A stretch of 64,000 nt of DNA from JACCTH01 sp035253825 (GCA_035253825.1 DATFBM010000010.1:62001-126000); one strand, 5' to 3'; positions 8,610-17,137 are shown, counted from the first letter of the stretch. Made by a program: numbers and translations. The notes: generated from the sequence alone by a model not told the origin.

Positions 8610-9545
8610 TCAGTCGATGGTACCGAGAGCCTCAATCGCCGGCGGGATCCCGGCGTAATCCGACACCGCCAGGTAGCGCAGATCAGGGACCGACCGCTTG
8701 GCCAGTCCGGAGGTGACATCGCCCGGTCCGACGTGAAGGTACGTGTCGGCCCCGGCGGCGGCGATGGCCTGCAACGTATCGGCGAACCGGACTGGTGATA
8801 TCACCTGGCGGACCAACTGATCTTTGATGTGATCTCGCTGATGGGGTTGGGCCGTGACGTTGCTCCAGGTTGGAAATCGGCCTTCCCTTATTTCCACCCC
8901 CGCCAGGGCTGCCTCCAGGCGGTCGGCAGCAGCTTCCATGAACGGCGAGTGGAAAGCACCCGCCACCTTCAGACGGATCACCCTCTTGATCCCCAGGCGG
9001 GGAATCTCAGCCTCGAGCCAGTCGAGGTCTTCGGCACCGCCGGCGACCACGATCTGGCCGGGGGCGTTGATGTTGGCCACAAAGAGGCGTCCTCCCATCT
9101 GCCGTCTGGCCAGAGCGGCGCTTTCGGCCGTGGCGAGGTCGCTACCGATCACGGCGGACATCCCCGATGCTTCCTGGTCAGCGGCCCCGGCCATCGCCCG
9201 GCCCCGCTCCGCCACCACTGCCAATCCCTGCTCGTAGTCGAGAGCACCGGCGGCGGCGAGCGCGGTGTATTCACCGAGCGAATGGCCGGCGGCGGCCACC
9301 GGGGCCTCGGACAGCCTTTCCGTCAACTCCGCCCAGAGGGCGTAGCTGACGGCGTACAGCGCAGGCTGGGCGTTCTCGGTTCGGGTCAACTCCACATCCT
9401 CGGCCTCCAGGCACATCCGGCGGAGGGACCACCCGAGGATCTCGTCGGCTACCGATCCGAGAAGATCGGGCCGACGATCAAAGAGATCGCCACCCATTCC
9501 CCGGAACTGGCTTCCCTGACCGGGGAAAAGGACAGCCAGCGCCAC
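8610..9545 (-). CDS. fabD: Malonyl-CoA:ACP transacylase
   Basis: 311-residue transacylase that loads malonate on ACP. Seen: FPGQGSQ at residues 7-13, the nucleophile Ser89 in GHSLGEYTAL, and the catalytic His in GAFHSPFM near residue 195. The gene stands 13 bp before fabH and 6 bp after the ltaE stop, so all six genes from ltaE to fabF are probably one transcript. Confidence 0.96.
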   Translation of the reverse strand: MALAVLFPGQGSQFRGMGGDLFDRRPDLLGSVADEILGWSLRRMCLEAEDVELTRTENAQPALYAVSYALWAELTERLSEAPVAAAGHSLGEYTALAAAGALDYEQGLAVVAERGRAMAGAADQEASGMSAVIGSDLATAESAALARRQMGGRLFVANINAPGQIVVAGGAEDLDWLEAEIPRLGIKRVIRLKVAGAFHSPFMEAAADRLEAALAGVEIREGRFPTWSNVTAQPHQRDHIKDQLVRQVISPVRFADTLQAIAAAGADTYLHVGPGDVTSGLAKRSVPDLRYLAVSDYAGIPPAIEALGTID

Positions 9546-9551
9546 CCGAGA

Positions 9552-10577
9552 TCAGCCGAGGCTGCAAACCAGGCGGTCGACGTCTTCGCGGTTGACGTCG
9601 CGGTGGGTCACCAGACGGAGGATGCCGCCAAACGCCGGGTTGATCTTGATCCCTTCGGTCGCCAGGGCATCTCTCCACTCGGGGAGGGGCCGGGGAAGTC
9701 GCTCGGGTTGGATCTGGACCATGTTGGTTTCAACCTGGGCGATATCGACCAGACCCGGATGGGCGCGGTCGAGGCTCTCCGCCAGATAGTGGGCGAGCTC
9801 ATGGTCCTCTTTGAGCCGATCCCGATCACGAAGAGCGATTCGAGCGGCGGCGGCGACCACGCCTGCCTGGCGCATGCCCCCGCCCATGCGCTTGCGGAGA
9901 TAGCGAGCCTCTCCCATCATCTCCTCGGTCCCACAGAGCACCGAGCCGACTGGAGCCCCCAAGCCCTTGGAAAAGCAGAACTGCACGGTGTCGGCCGTGG
10001 CGCCAAAAGAGTCGGCGGAAACGCCCGAGGCGACCACGGCATTGAAGAGTCGAGCGCCGTCGAGATGAATCGCCAGGCCGTGGCGGCGAGCGAAGGCGCT
10101 GGTCTCGGCCATCAATTCGTGAGGCACAACCCTGCCGCCGGAGAGATTGTGGGTGTTCTCCCAAATCATGAGCCTGATGCGAGGAAAGAACCCGGCCTGA
10201 GCGATGGCCCCCTCGACCTGGGCTGGGGTCACTCGTCCAGCAGTGGAATCGACGGTGCGAAACGCCACCCCGGAAAGCGCGGCCGGCCCCCCGGCCTCGA
10301 CGTTGCGCACATGTACCCCGGGATCGGCCAAGACGTCGTCACCGGGCTTGGTCTGGAGCATGACCGCGATCTGGTTTCCCATGGTCCCCGTCGGCATGAA
10401 CACCGCCGCTTCCTTCCCGACTACGGCCGCTGCTTCCTCCTCGAGGGCGTTGATCGTGGGGTCGTCGTGGTAGACATCGTCTCCCACCTCGGCCGCCGCC
10501 ATTGCTCGGCGCATCTCCTCGGTCGGTCGGGTAACGGTGTCGGAGCGGAAGTCGGCGCTCCCGTCTGAAAATGCCAT
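9552..10577 (-). CDS. ltaE: Low-specificity L-threonine aldolase
   Basis: 341-residue PLP enzyme splitting L-threonine or allo-threonine to glycine and acetaldehyde. The N-terminal FRSDTVTRPTEEMRRAMA and EVGDDVY are family signatures; the PLP lysine is Lys204 in QFCFSKGLGAPVGS. Start chosen at the ATG giving MAFSDGSADFRSD; an ATG 18 bp upstream is also possible. It leads the FAS-II operon although its reaction is unrelated; such fusions of convenience are common. An inverted-repeat block lies directly upstream. Confidence 0.92.
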   Translation of the reverse strand: MAFSDGSADFRSDTVTRPTEEMRRAMAAAEVGDDVYHDDPTINALEEEAAAVVGKEAAVFMPTGTMGNQIAVMLQTKPGDDVLADPGVHVRNVEAGGPAALSGVAFRTVDSTAGRVTPAQVEGAIAQAGFFPRIRLMIWENTHNLSGGRVVPHELMAETSAFARRHGLAIHLDGARLFNAVVASGVSADSFGATADTVQFCFSKGLGAPVGSVLCGTEEMMGEARYLRKRMGGGMRQAGVVAAAARIALRDRDRLKEDHELAHYLAESLDRAHPGLVDIAQVETNMVQIQPERLPRPLPEWRDALATEGIKINPAFGGILRLVTHRDVNREDVDRLVCSLG

Positions 10578-10597
10578 GGCCCGAGGGTAGTTCAACC

Positions 10598-10706
10598 CTC
10601 TGCGCGGATTTTTCCGTGCCAGTCACGAACTTTTCCACACAGAACTCACCTGGAGTGGCTGCTGTGCAGGTTTTTCCGTGCCGGACACGGATTTATCCGC
10701 GCAGAG
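10598..10706. repeat. Palindromic repeat block, 3' side of the DUF559 gene
   Basis: Two nested inverted pairs. Outer arms: 10598-10620 begins CTCTGCGCGGATTTTTCCGT and 10683-10706 is its near-perfect reverse complement (about 20 of 21 positions). Inside, 10662-10682 (TGTGCAGGTTTTTCCGTGCC) is a direct copy of the left arm and pairs loosely with 10623-10642. The block ends one base before the stop codon of the DUF559 gene. Related sequence is found again at 11681-11786 on the other side of the gene and was not seen elsewhere in the window. Confidence 0.85.
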
Positions 10707-10707
10707 A

Positions 10708-11607
10708 TCAGGCGGCGAGGAACTGGGCAATCTCTTGGATAACCAAGCCTGGGTTTCGCATCACGAATCGACCGGAGAACCGGCGCAACTGCCACCCGGA
10801 CTCGAGGATCAGGTTTTGACGCACCAGGTCCAGCTCGAGCTGACGCGCACCGGAGTGAGCCTCCAATCCGTCGATCTCGATCGCCTTGACCCGCCGAGGC
10901 CAGGCGAAGTCAACAACCGCGACGGTGCCATCCGCCAACGCAAGGATGAATTGACGCTCCGGCTCCTCGATCCCGGCCAAACGCATTCTGCGCAGGATGA
11001 AGGTCTCGACAGGACTGCCGAGGGCTGGCCCGGTTCGTCGGCCATCGAGGATGGCGAGCACCTTTGAACGTCCCTTGACCCCCCTCTTGCCATGGACATA
11101 CAAACACTCCGCCATCTTCTCCGGACAGGTCAATCTCAGGCGGATGCCGCTGTCGTAAAGCTGCTCGACGGTGGCAGTGGGTACGTAGGCAGCAGAGTCG
11201 AGAATTGCCCTCTCGACGGGCACCACCGGAATGGCGTCAACAATGCCTTGCTCGATGGGACGGCGCGTTCGATGGACAATCACGCCCTCGGGAGTCGGAA
11301 GGTGGCCGACTGGGACTGTCAATTCGATCGGCGCAAAGCTGAGTCCCTGCAGTCCCCATAGCTGGGCAGCCGTGCGATGAGAGATCGCCGCCAGGGGTCC
11401 GGCAGCCAGCGTCGCCGCTCGGAGCCGCCCCCGCCATGTAAGAGGCGTGACTCCGATCTGATAGACGCCGGCGTGGATCGGGGTCCAATGTCCCGCTCCG
11501 ACCAAGGCTGCGACGGCCTCGTCGGAACATCCGTACTGCTGAATGGTCGGCCGATCCACCAGACCGTGATTGACCGCCGCGAAAGCATGTATCGGAGTGA
11601 GGTCCAT
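10708..11607 (-). CDS. AbiEi-type HTH / DUF559 (Vsr-like nuclease fold) protein
   Basis: 299-residue protein with two parts. Residues about 5-60 form a winged-helix domain like the N-terminus of AbiEi antitoxins (GLVDRPTIQQYG, then GHWTPIHAGVYQIG), and 60-190 resembles the AbiEi core (SHRTAAQLWGL). Residues about 195-299 are a DUF559-type domain related to Vsr/PD-(D/E)xK nucleases: SPVETFILRR near 198-207, Asp233 (VVDFAWP), Glu244 and Asp246 (AIEIDG), and GWQLRRFSG. No AbiEii toxin partner lies next to it, so it is an orphan. It is bracketed by homologous palindromic repeats. Family proteins are numerous in actinobacteria and their job is not established; a nuclease role is inferred from the fold only. 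Confidence 0.75.
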   Translation of the reverse strand: MDLTPIHAFAAVNHGLVDRPTIQQYGCSDEAVAALVGAGHWTPIHAGVYQIGVTPLTWRGRLRAATLAAGPLAAISHRTAAQLWGLQGLSFAPIELTVPVGHLPTPEGVIVHRTRRPIEQGIVDAIPVVPVERAILDSAAYVPTATVEQLYDSGIRLRLTCPEKMAECLYVHGKRGVKGRSKVLAILDGRRTGPALGSPVETFILRRMRLAGIEEPERQFILALADGTVAVVDFAWPRRVKAIEIDGLEAHSGARQLELDLVRQNLILESGWQLRRFSGRFVMRNPGLVIQEIAQFLAA

Positions 11608-11680
11608 CTAAAGAAGGTGTCAGGAATTCAAGGGGAGAGCAAGGGGTCTGTCGGGGACGCCTTTCCCCTTTGTGAACAGC

Positions 11681-11786
11681 TGCGCGGATCTTCTCGTCCG
11701 GGAAACGAATTTTCCTGCACAAGAGGAGAGCCGGGTCCAATCTGTGTGGATTTGTTCGTCCAAGGGGCGGAAAAATCCGCGCAGAG
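11681..11786. repeat. Palindromic repeat block, 5' side of the DUF559 gene
   Basis: Two consecutive hairpins. The first pairs TGCGCGGATCTTCTCGTCC (11681-11699) imperfectly with 11701-11723. The second pairs CTGTGTGGATTTGTTCGTCC (11742-11761) with 11764-11786, whose complement begins CTCTGCGCGGATTTTTCCG, the same core as in the block at 10598-10706. A further short CCGCGCAG copy follows at 11787-11794. The block lies between the DUF559 start (11607) and the stop of the aminotransferase gene (11797). Confidence 0.8.
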
Positions 11787-11796
11787 CCGCGCAGGA

Positions 11797-12966
11797 TTAA
11801 AGCCGATCGAGGGCCTTGCGAATACCCCGCACCGCTTGCGAGATTCGGTGCTCGTTCTCGACCAGGGCGAAACGAACATGACCGTCGCCGCTGGGCCCGA
11901 AGCCGATCCCGGGACTGACTGCCACCTTGGCACGGTCGAGCAGGTCGAGGGTGAAGGACATCGAGCCCTGCTCCTGGTAAGGATCAGGTATCGGCGCCCA
12001 TAGGAACATCGTCCCCGATGGCCGTTCCACCTTCCACCCATTGCGGCTGAGGCCCTCGACGAGGACATTGCGGCGTCTCTCGTATATTTCGCGGACCTCG
12101 GCAACATATTCGTCTCCCTCATTCAGGGCGATGATCGAGGCAATCTGAATGGGCTGGAAGGTGCCATAGTCGAGATAGCTCTTGAGCTTGGCCAGGGCAC
12201 CGATCGCCTCCCGGTTGCCGACGCAAAACCCCATCCGCCAGCCGGCCATCGAATGGCCCTTGGTCAACGTGTAAAGCTCGACCGCCACTTCCTTCGCCCC
12301 TTCCACCTCGAGGATCGATGGCGGCAGGTAGCCGTCGAAATGAACGTCGGCATACGCGAAGTCGTGGACCACGAAGAACCCGTGCTGATGGGCCATCTCC
12401 ACCAGGCGCTCGAAAAATCGGAGCTCGACACAGATCGTGGTGGGGTTGTGGGGGAAGGCGCAGATGACGACCCTCGGTCTCGGGGGGCGAGCGACTTCCT
12501 CCTCGAGCCGCTCGAAATAGGACTCTTCTGCTGCGACGGGAACGCGGCGAACCTCGGCTCCGGCCAGGCCGGGAGCGTAAATGTGGATCGGATAAGAAGG
12601 CTCGGGCACCACCGCCACGTCCCCGGGCTCGACCAGCACCCACAGCAGGTGCGACAGCCCCTCTTTGGCTCCAATGGTGGCAATGACCTCTGCCTCGGGG
12701 TCGAGATCCACGCCGAACCGCCGCCGGTAGCGATCGGCCACCGCCTTGCGCAGATTCGGCAACCCCCGGCTGACCGAATAACGGTGGTTGCGGGGGTTCT
12801 GGGCCGCTTCGATCAGCTTGTCGACCACGTTGACCGCGCTCGGAATATCGGGATTGCCGAAACCGAGGTCGATGATGTCCTCCCCCTCGCGGCGGGCCTC
12901 GAGCTTGCGCTGGTTGACGGTCCCAAAGACGTAAGGCGGGAGATCGTCGATGCGCCGGAAGTCCAC
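11797..12966 (-). CDS. Class I/II aminotransferase (AlaC-like)
   Basis: 389-residue fold-type I PLP aminotransferase. Seen: IIDLGFGNPDIPSA near residue 30, the ring-stacking and phosphate contacts GAKEGLSHLLW and PEPSYPIH, the NPTT motif, and the PLP lysine in YTLTKGHSMAGWRMGF near residue 237. The closest named relatives by motif are AlaC-type alanine/glutamate-pyruvate aminotransferases and LL-diaminopimelate aminotransferases; the substrate cannot be fixed from sequence. It is probably monocistronic, with 78 bp before it and the repeat block after it. Confidence 0.85.
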   Translation of the reverse strand: MDFRRIDDLPPYVFGTVNQRKLEARREGEDIIDLGFGNPDIPSAVNVVDKLIEAAQNPRNHRYSVSRGLPNLRKAVADRYRRRFGVDLDPEAEVIATIGAKEGLSHLLWVLVEPGDVAVVPEPSYPIHIYAPGLAGAEVRRVPVAAEESYFERLEEEVARPPRPRVVICAFPHNPTTICVELRFFERLVEMAHQHGFFVVHDFAYADVHFDGYLPPSILEVEGAKEVAVELYTLTKGHSMAGWRMGFCVGNREAIGALAKLKSYLDYGTFQPIQIASIIALNEGDEYVAEVREIYERRRNVLVEGLSRNGWKVERPSGTMFLWAPIPDPYQEQGSMSFTLDLLDRAKVAVSPGIGFGPSGDGHVRFALVENEHRISQAVRGIRKALDRL

Positions 12967-13044
12967 CTCTGAATTCTGGCCGATCCCCCGTTCTCCGCGC
13001 GCGATGCCGTTATTCGCGAGTGGTCTGACTGATAAAAACCAGTT

Positions 13045-13899
13045 TTAGGCGGCGCCGAGGACCGATTGCGAGAAGAGCTCCCAGTTGGAGGGGCGGTTGG
13101 GGACCACCGAGACGACGATCTGATCCACCACTTCGCTGAGCTCCTCGAGGTGCCCTTTGATGGTTGGTGGGGTTCCGGCCACCGCTCCCTGCGACCCCCC
13201 TCGTTCCGCCAGCCTCGTTGCCAGAGTTGCCTCGTCCGGAGCGAGTACCAGGGTGCCGCCCCAGGAAGTCACGAAGGGCCTCTCGCCGACCATCGCTCGG
13301 ACCTCAGCGGCCTCTTTGGTCAGATCAGAGATGTCCGCACCCCAAGCGTTCCAGCCGTCAGCCTGGCCCGCCGCCAGCTCGCGCAGGAGAGGATGGCGGC
13401 CACCGACCCACACCGGCAAGGTCGGCGTCACCGACTTGACCGCGGAGATGGTTTCTTCGAGGAGGCGCAAGCGATCGTCCAGTGACGGCAGCGCCTGCCC
13501 GAAGCGATGGGCTTCGTCAGCCGACATCGAGTCGCCGATGCCAAGACCGATGATTGCCCGCCCGGGCACGAGGGCGTCGAGCGTCGCCGCCGCCGCCGCG
13601 CTGACCTCTGGCGACCGCAGGGTCACTCTCATCACCAACGAGCCAACCCTCACGTCCGAGGAGGCACCGAGAGCACCGAGGATGGCGGTCAATTCGAAAA
13701 CCGGGCGATGGGGATCTCCCAACGGAACCAGGTGGTCGAAGGCGAAAAGCCCGTTGATTCCGTATCCCGAGGCCCTTGCCGCCAGGGTGAGAAGGTGCTG
13801 GGGATCGTCGGAAAACTGGGGAATGGTCAGCGAGATGGGGACCACCCCCTTCCCGGCTCCGCCGGCCCTCCCCCCTGAGGGGGGAGAAACAGGTTCCAT
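13045..13899 (-). CDS. LLM-class (luciferase-like) flavin/F420 oxidoreductase
   Basis: Luciferase-like TIM-barrel oxidoreductase of up to 284 residues. Motifs: GINGLFAFDHLVPLG, RVGSLVMRVTLRSPE, GRAIIGLGIGDS and LPVWVGGRHP, which match the bacterial luciferase/F420-dependent group. Cofactor and substrate are unknown. The ATG at 13899 overlaps the preceding stop, but the first 18 residues are Gly/Pro-rich and encoded by a perfect palindrome (13868-13886); the GTG at 13845 is a credible alternative start. Confidence 0.8.
   Translation of the reverse strand: MEPVSPPSGGRAGGAGKGVVPISLTIPQFSDDPQHLLTLAARASGYGINGLFAFDHLVPLGDPHRPVFELTAILGALGASSDVRVGSLVMRVTLRSPEVSAAAAATLDALVPGRAIIGLGIGDSMSADEAHRFGQALPSLDDRLRLLEETISAVKSVTPTLPVWVGGRHPLLRELAAGQADGWNAWGADISDLTKEAAEVRAMVGERPFVTSWGGTLVLAPDEATLATRLAERGGSQGAVAGTPPTIKGHLEELSEVVDQIVVSVVPNRPSNWELFSQSVLGAA
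13868..13886. repeat. Perfect short palindrome
   Basis: CTCCCCCC, loop TGA, GGGGGGAG. Eight-base-pair perfect stem inside or just before the 5' end of the LLM oxidoreductase gene. It may be a transcription pause or weak terminator between the DUF1232 gene and the LLM gene, and argues that translation of the latter begins downstream. Confidence 0.6.
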
Positions 13900-14366
13900 C
13901 AGCCGCCGGCCAGGCGTCCCAGCAGCTTGCGAATTTTTTGCGGCACGAAGTCGTTGATCGTGCCCAGCGCCGAGCGAACCATCGCCAGTATGTCCTGGGG
14001 GCCGTCCCAGTGCTCGACGACGATCTCCTCCCCCGCCCGCTCGATGAGATGGTTGAGGGCGAAGGCGACCAGAAACAGGTCATCGAGGACACCCGCCACC
14101 GGGATCATCTCGGGGAGAATGTCGATCGGCGACAGCACATAACCCACCGCCACCAGGAGGACGAGCTTCGATCGCCGAGGCACCCGAGGGTCTTTCACCA
14201 ACCGACCCAGAAGCTTGACCAGGTTGGGCAGCATCAGCACCGCGTCCTTGGCCAATTGCCTGGCCTGGATCGAACCCCCCGCCTGGGGAGGTATCACTTC
14301 GTCAGGGCGCACCGAGCCACCCGATCGCTGATCCCCATCCATCGGATCAGGATAAATCGGCTCCAT
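13899..14366 (-). CDS. DUF1232 (YkvA-like) membrane-associated protein
   Basis: 155-residue protein with the DUF1232 core in its second half: VPRRSKLVLLVAVGYVLSPIDILPE followed by VAGVLDDLFLVAFALNHLI. The YVLSPIDxxPE and DD motifs define the family, which is membrane-linked and of unknown function. The start at 14366 (MEPIYPDPMDG) overlaps the ROK gene by 20 bp; an ATG at 14342, just after the ROK stop, is an alternative. Confidence 0.8.
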   Translation of the reverse strand: MEPIYPDPMDGDQRSGGSVRPDEVIPPQAGGSIQARQLAKDAVLMLPNLVKLLGRLVKDPRVPRRSKLVLLVAVGYVLSPIDILPEMIPVAGVLDDLFLVAFALNHLIERAGEEIVVEHWDGPQDILAMVRSALGTINDFVPQKIRKLLGRLAGG

Positions 14367-15219
14367 TCGTAGCCGTTGGAAGCAACGCCCCACCGACGGC
14401 TCCCGACCACATCCCAAACCGTCCTGGGACCACCGGGGTCGTCTCCCGGTGATCAGAGCCCTCAAGCGCGTACCCGATCTCCGAACGCGCCGGCGCCAGG
14501 ATGTCTTCGCCAGCGCCTTCGATCACCCCTCCACTGACAACTACCAAGTCGGGATCGAGTAGTGCGATCAGGTTGGCGAGCCCCCGGCCAAGCCAGCGGC
14601 CGGCCTCGGCGAGCAAGGTGTGGGCTCTGCGGTCACCGGATCGGGCTGCAGCGGAGATGGCCGATGCGCTCGGCGTGCCGAAATCCCACTGTTGCTCAAG
14701 CCGCCACCCCGAAACCAAGGTTTCCCAGCACCCCTTCCGACCGCAGGCACACTCGATGCCTCCGGGATCCATCGTCATGTGGCCCGCTTCACCGGCCAGC
14801 GCTCTCCCCCGATAGATCTGGCCTCCGAGCACGAGACCCATTCCGATCCCGGTGCCGACCATCACCACCAACACGGAGTTGACGCCGTCGCCGGGACCGA
14901 GCCGACTCTCGCACAGGGCTGCGCAGTTGGCATCGTTGTCAACTACGACCGGCCGACCGAGCATGCGTCTCAACTCCGAAGCCACCTCGACATCGACGGC
15001 GGATATGTGCGGTGCCCAGATCAGACGCCCTGCCCGATGATCGACCAGCCCGGCGAGGCCAACGCCGATCGCACCGATGGGCTGAAAGGAGTTCACGAGG
15101 TCAGCGGTTTGTTGGAGCCAAATGTCCTCGAGGCGCTCGACGCGCCGCCTCTCAGTGACCGCCCCCTCCTCCAACCGAACCACTTTGATATGGGAACCCC
15201 CGATATCAACACCGATCAT
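14347..15219 (-). CDS. ROK-family sugar kinase (glucokinase-like)
   Basis: 290-residue kinase of the ROK family. The phosphate loop is IGVDIGGSHIKV (residues 2-13), catalytic Asp96 lies in VDNDANCA, and the structural zinc site is complete: His147 (EAGHMTMDPGG) with Cys157, Cys159 and Cys164 (CACGRKGCWE). The absence of an N-terminal HTH domain marks it as an enzyme, not a ROK repressor. Glucose is the likeliest substrate, by analogy with actinobacterial ROK glucokinases, but it is not proven by sequence. Confidence 0.85.
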   Translation of the reverse strand: MIGVDIGGSHIKVVRLEEGAVTERRRVERLEDIWLQQTADLVNSFQPIGAIGVGLAGLVDHRAGRLIWAPHISAVDVEVASELRRMLGRPVVVDNDANCAALCESRLGPGDGVNSVLVVMVGTGIGMGLVLGGQIYRGRALAGEAGHMTMDPGGIECACGRKGCWETLVSGWRLEQQWDFGTPSASAISAAARSGDRRAHTLLAEAGRWLGRGLANLIALLDPDLVVVSGGVIEGAGEDILAPARSEIGYALEGSDHRETTPVVPGRFGMWSGAVGGALLPTATNGADLS

Positions 15220-15251
15220 TTGGCATTTACTTTGAGGCGCCTCGCCGGTCG

Positions 15252-15434
15252 TTATTCGACATCAATTCGCTGCGGTCGATCGGCATTGTCCGGCTCCTCG
15301 GACCGTCCTACCTTGGCCAGTTCATCAAGGACGGCCGAAACAGCACGAAGGCCTTCCACCCCGGCCATGGCCAGGTGGTAGGCAAAACGCTTTCCGGCGC
15401 GCCGCAGCGCTTCGAGGGTTTCGGACTCGGTCAC
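15252..15434 (-). CDS. Small helical protein coupled to the ArsA ATPase gene
   Basis: 60-residue charged, helix-rich protein (ESETLEALRRAGKRFAYHLA, then GLRAVSAVLDELAKVG). Its GTG start overlaps the stop of the ArsA-type ATPase by 4 bp, so translation is probably coupled. No known family recognised. The overlap and the codon use like its neighbours support a real gene; its association suggests an accessory role for the ATPase. Confidence 0.6.
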   Translation of the reverse strand: MTESETLEALRRAGKRFAYHLAMAGVEGLRAVSAVLDELAKVGRSEEPDNADRPQRIDVE

Positions 15435-16615
15435 TTCTTCTTTCGGGTGGGCACCGGGCCGAAGTTGACGCGCAGGGTTCCCTTTTCGAGCTTGGCGCGG
15501 GTGACCTGCCGGCGGCGCAGTGTGTCGGGTAGCAGGAACGAGCGCCTGTAGGGACCAACCTGGAGATAGAGCTCGGAGCCGTGGCGAAAAACGTCGAGGT
15601 CACCTTTGTCGACGAACGGCACTTTCATCTCCATCGTCACCTCACCTCCCTTCTCCGTCACCCGGAAGGGGCTGTGGCCGGCGAAGTCCCGCACCGGGTC
15701 CTGCGCTCCATAAAGCTCCTCGGACATGGTCCGGAGCCGATCGATCCCCACCATCTCGTCGTCGAAGAGACGCAGTCGCAGGCGAGGCACATCGGCAAAT
15801 CCGGAGTCAATCGCTTCCAGGTGGCCCTTCTGGATCGACCGCCATCGGTCGAAGTAGGGGTCGGAGACGATGTCGGGGAGCACGCGATTGACTATTACCC
15901 CGTCCACGCCATAACCAAAGAGCCCGAGGTAAGTGAAGGTTCGCCGGGCCTCGTCGATCACCATCTTCTCGGGATTGACCACCAATCGGGCCGAAGTCAC
16001 CTGGGGATTCGCCAGCAGGGCCTTCACTTTCTCCACACCTTCGAACACCGACTGGGCTGCTTGGAACACGTTGTCCTCAGGCACCGGCAGATCGGTGAGG
16101 CGAGTCAGCAGCGGGCGGGCCGCCCGCATGATTCGGCGCTCGGCCGGCATCACCCGCTCGAAGTACCAGCTCAACACCTCCGGGAGCGAGAGCAGGCGCA
16201 GGGTTTCGGCGGTGGGCGCGCAGTCGACGATGATCACGTCGTAGCGGCCCGAGGTGGCGTGGCGTTCCACTTCGAGGAGAGCGAACAACTCATCCATCCC
16301 CGGGAAGACCAGGAACTCCTCGGCCTCGATCCCGCTCACCCCGCCCCAGTCGAAGACTTGCATGATCTGGTCACGAATCGAGCCCCAGTGGCGGTCTAGC
16401 TGGCTCTGCGTGTCGATCTGTTGACCCCAGAGACGAGGCAAGATCTCGCTTTCGACATCGCCCAGCTTTTGATCGAGGGCGTCGGCCAGCGAGTGGGCGG
16501 GGTCGGTGGAAGAGACCAGGACTCGGTGGCCGCGATCGGCGGCGAGGACCGCCGTGGCCGCAGCAACTGTGGTTTTGCCTACTCCTCCCTTGCCGGTTAC
16601 CAGGATGACCCGCAT
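15431..16615 (-). CDS. ArsA/Get3-family ATPase
   Basis: 394-residue deviant-Walker ATPase. Seen: VTGKGGVGKTTVAAA (P-loop, residues 5-19), SSTDPAHSLADA (switch I-like), VDCAPTAETLRLLSLPE, and a C-terminal domain of about 80 residues resembling the alpha-crystallin-like ArsA_HSP20 module (GPYRRSFLLPDTLRR). There is no arsenite cysteine triad, no ArsB and no ArsR nearby, so arsenic efflux is unlikely; actinobacterial relatives are Get3-like proteins of unknown client. A GTGA overlap links it to the small gene downstream. Confidence 0.88.
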   Translation of the reverse strand: MRVILVTGKGGVGKTTVAAATAVLAADRGHRVLVSSTDPAHSLADALDQKLGDVESEILPRLWGQQIDTQSQLDRHWGSIRDQIMQVFDWGGVSGIEAEEFLVFPGMDELFALLEVERHATSGRYDVIIVDCAPTAETLRLLSLPEVLSWYFERVMPAERRIMRAARPLLTRLTDLPVPEDNVFQAAQSVFEGVEKVKALLANPQVTSARLVVNPEKMVIDEARRTFTYLGLFGYGVDGVIVNRVLPDIVSDPYFDRWRSIQKGHLEAIDSGFADVPRLRLRLFDDEMVGIDRLRTMSEELYGAQDPVRDFAGHSPFRVTEKGGEVTMEMKVPFVDKGDLDVFRHGSELYLQVGPYRRSFLLPDTLRRRQVTRAKLEKGTLRVNFGPVPTRKKK

Positions 16616-16663
16616 CGGCGCAGGATATGAGGTTGCCCGGCTAGACGATCGCCGGATTACGGA

Positions 16664-17107
16664 CTAGCGATCGAGCTGTTCGACCCGCTTGCGCAGGCCG
16701 CGCAAAGCGGTACCCACGAGTTGCTTTTCGGCTTGTCGGCGCAAGAACCCGGGAATCGTGAAGGAGGGCTCGACGCGCAGGCCGTATACGACTTCGGTCC
16801 GTCCGTCGCTGATCTCATTGAAGACGTAGGAGCCCTCGAGTTCTTTGAGGTCGGGCCCAGGCTCGGCGATCCACGTCATCGAATGGGGCTCGTCGTAGCT
16901 GTACTTGAGGACGTAGGTGATCTCTTTGATCATCCCGTCCACCACGAAACGAGCCCGGGCGGGGCGACCCTTCTTATCCTTTTCGAGGACCTCAATCTCC
17001 TTCACCCCGGTGGCCCATTCGGTGTATGAGTCGAGGTCGGATGCGACGGCGAAAACCTGGGCGGGGTCGGCGCGTATCTCGATCGACTCAACGGTGCCTT
17101 CAACCAT
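16664..17107 (-). CDS. SRPBCC/START-like cyclase-dehydrase family protein
   Basis: 147-residue protein with the helix-grip fold: VEGTVESIEIRADPAQVFAV at the start, DLDSYTEWATGVKEIEVLE, and a C-terminal helix (RRQAEKQLVGTALRGLRKRVEQL). Family members bind hydrophobic ligands or act as cyclases; substrate unknown. Located directly upstream of the ArsA ATPase, 48 bp apart, on the same strand; the pairing of such a protein with Get3-like ATPases is recurrent in actinobacteria as far as I recall. Confidence 0.8.
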   Translation of the reverse strand: MVEGTVESIEIRADPAQVFAVASDLDSYTEWATGVKEIEVLEKDKKGRPARARFVVDGMIKEITYVLKYSYDEPHSMTWIAEPGPDLKELEGSYVFNEISDGRTEVVYGLRVEPSFTIPGFLRRQAEKQLVGTALRGLRKRVEQLDR

Positions 17108-17137
17108 TTCTTCCCAGCAGGTTAGTTAGGCACGTGC

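Noticed and set aside
10708..11607. Type IV toxin-antitoxin system
   Set aside because: No AbiEii-like nucleotidyltransferase gene is adjacent; neighbours are housekeeping enzymes.
10598..11794. CRISPR-like or transposon interpretation of the repeats around the DUF559 gene
   Set aside because: Repeats are palindromic and unevenly spaced, with no unique spacers of equal size, and there is no transposase.
12967..13044. AAAACCAGTTTT near 13032 as a terminator after the LLM gene
   Set aside because: The stem is only five A-T rich pairs and too weak to call.
15431..16615. Arsenite efflux ATPase (ArsA sensu stricto)
   Set aside because: No arsenite-binding cysteine triad, ArsB or ArsR; the C-terminal alpha-crystallin-like module fits the Get3-like actinobacterial group.
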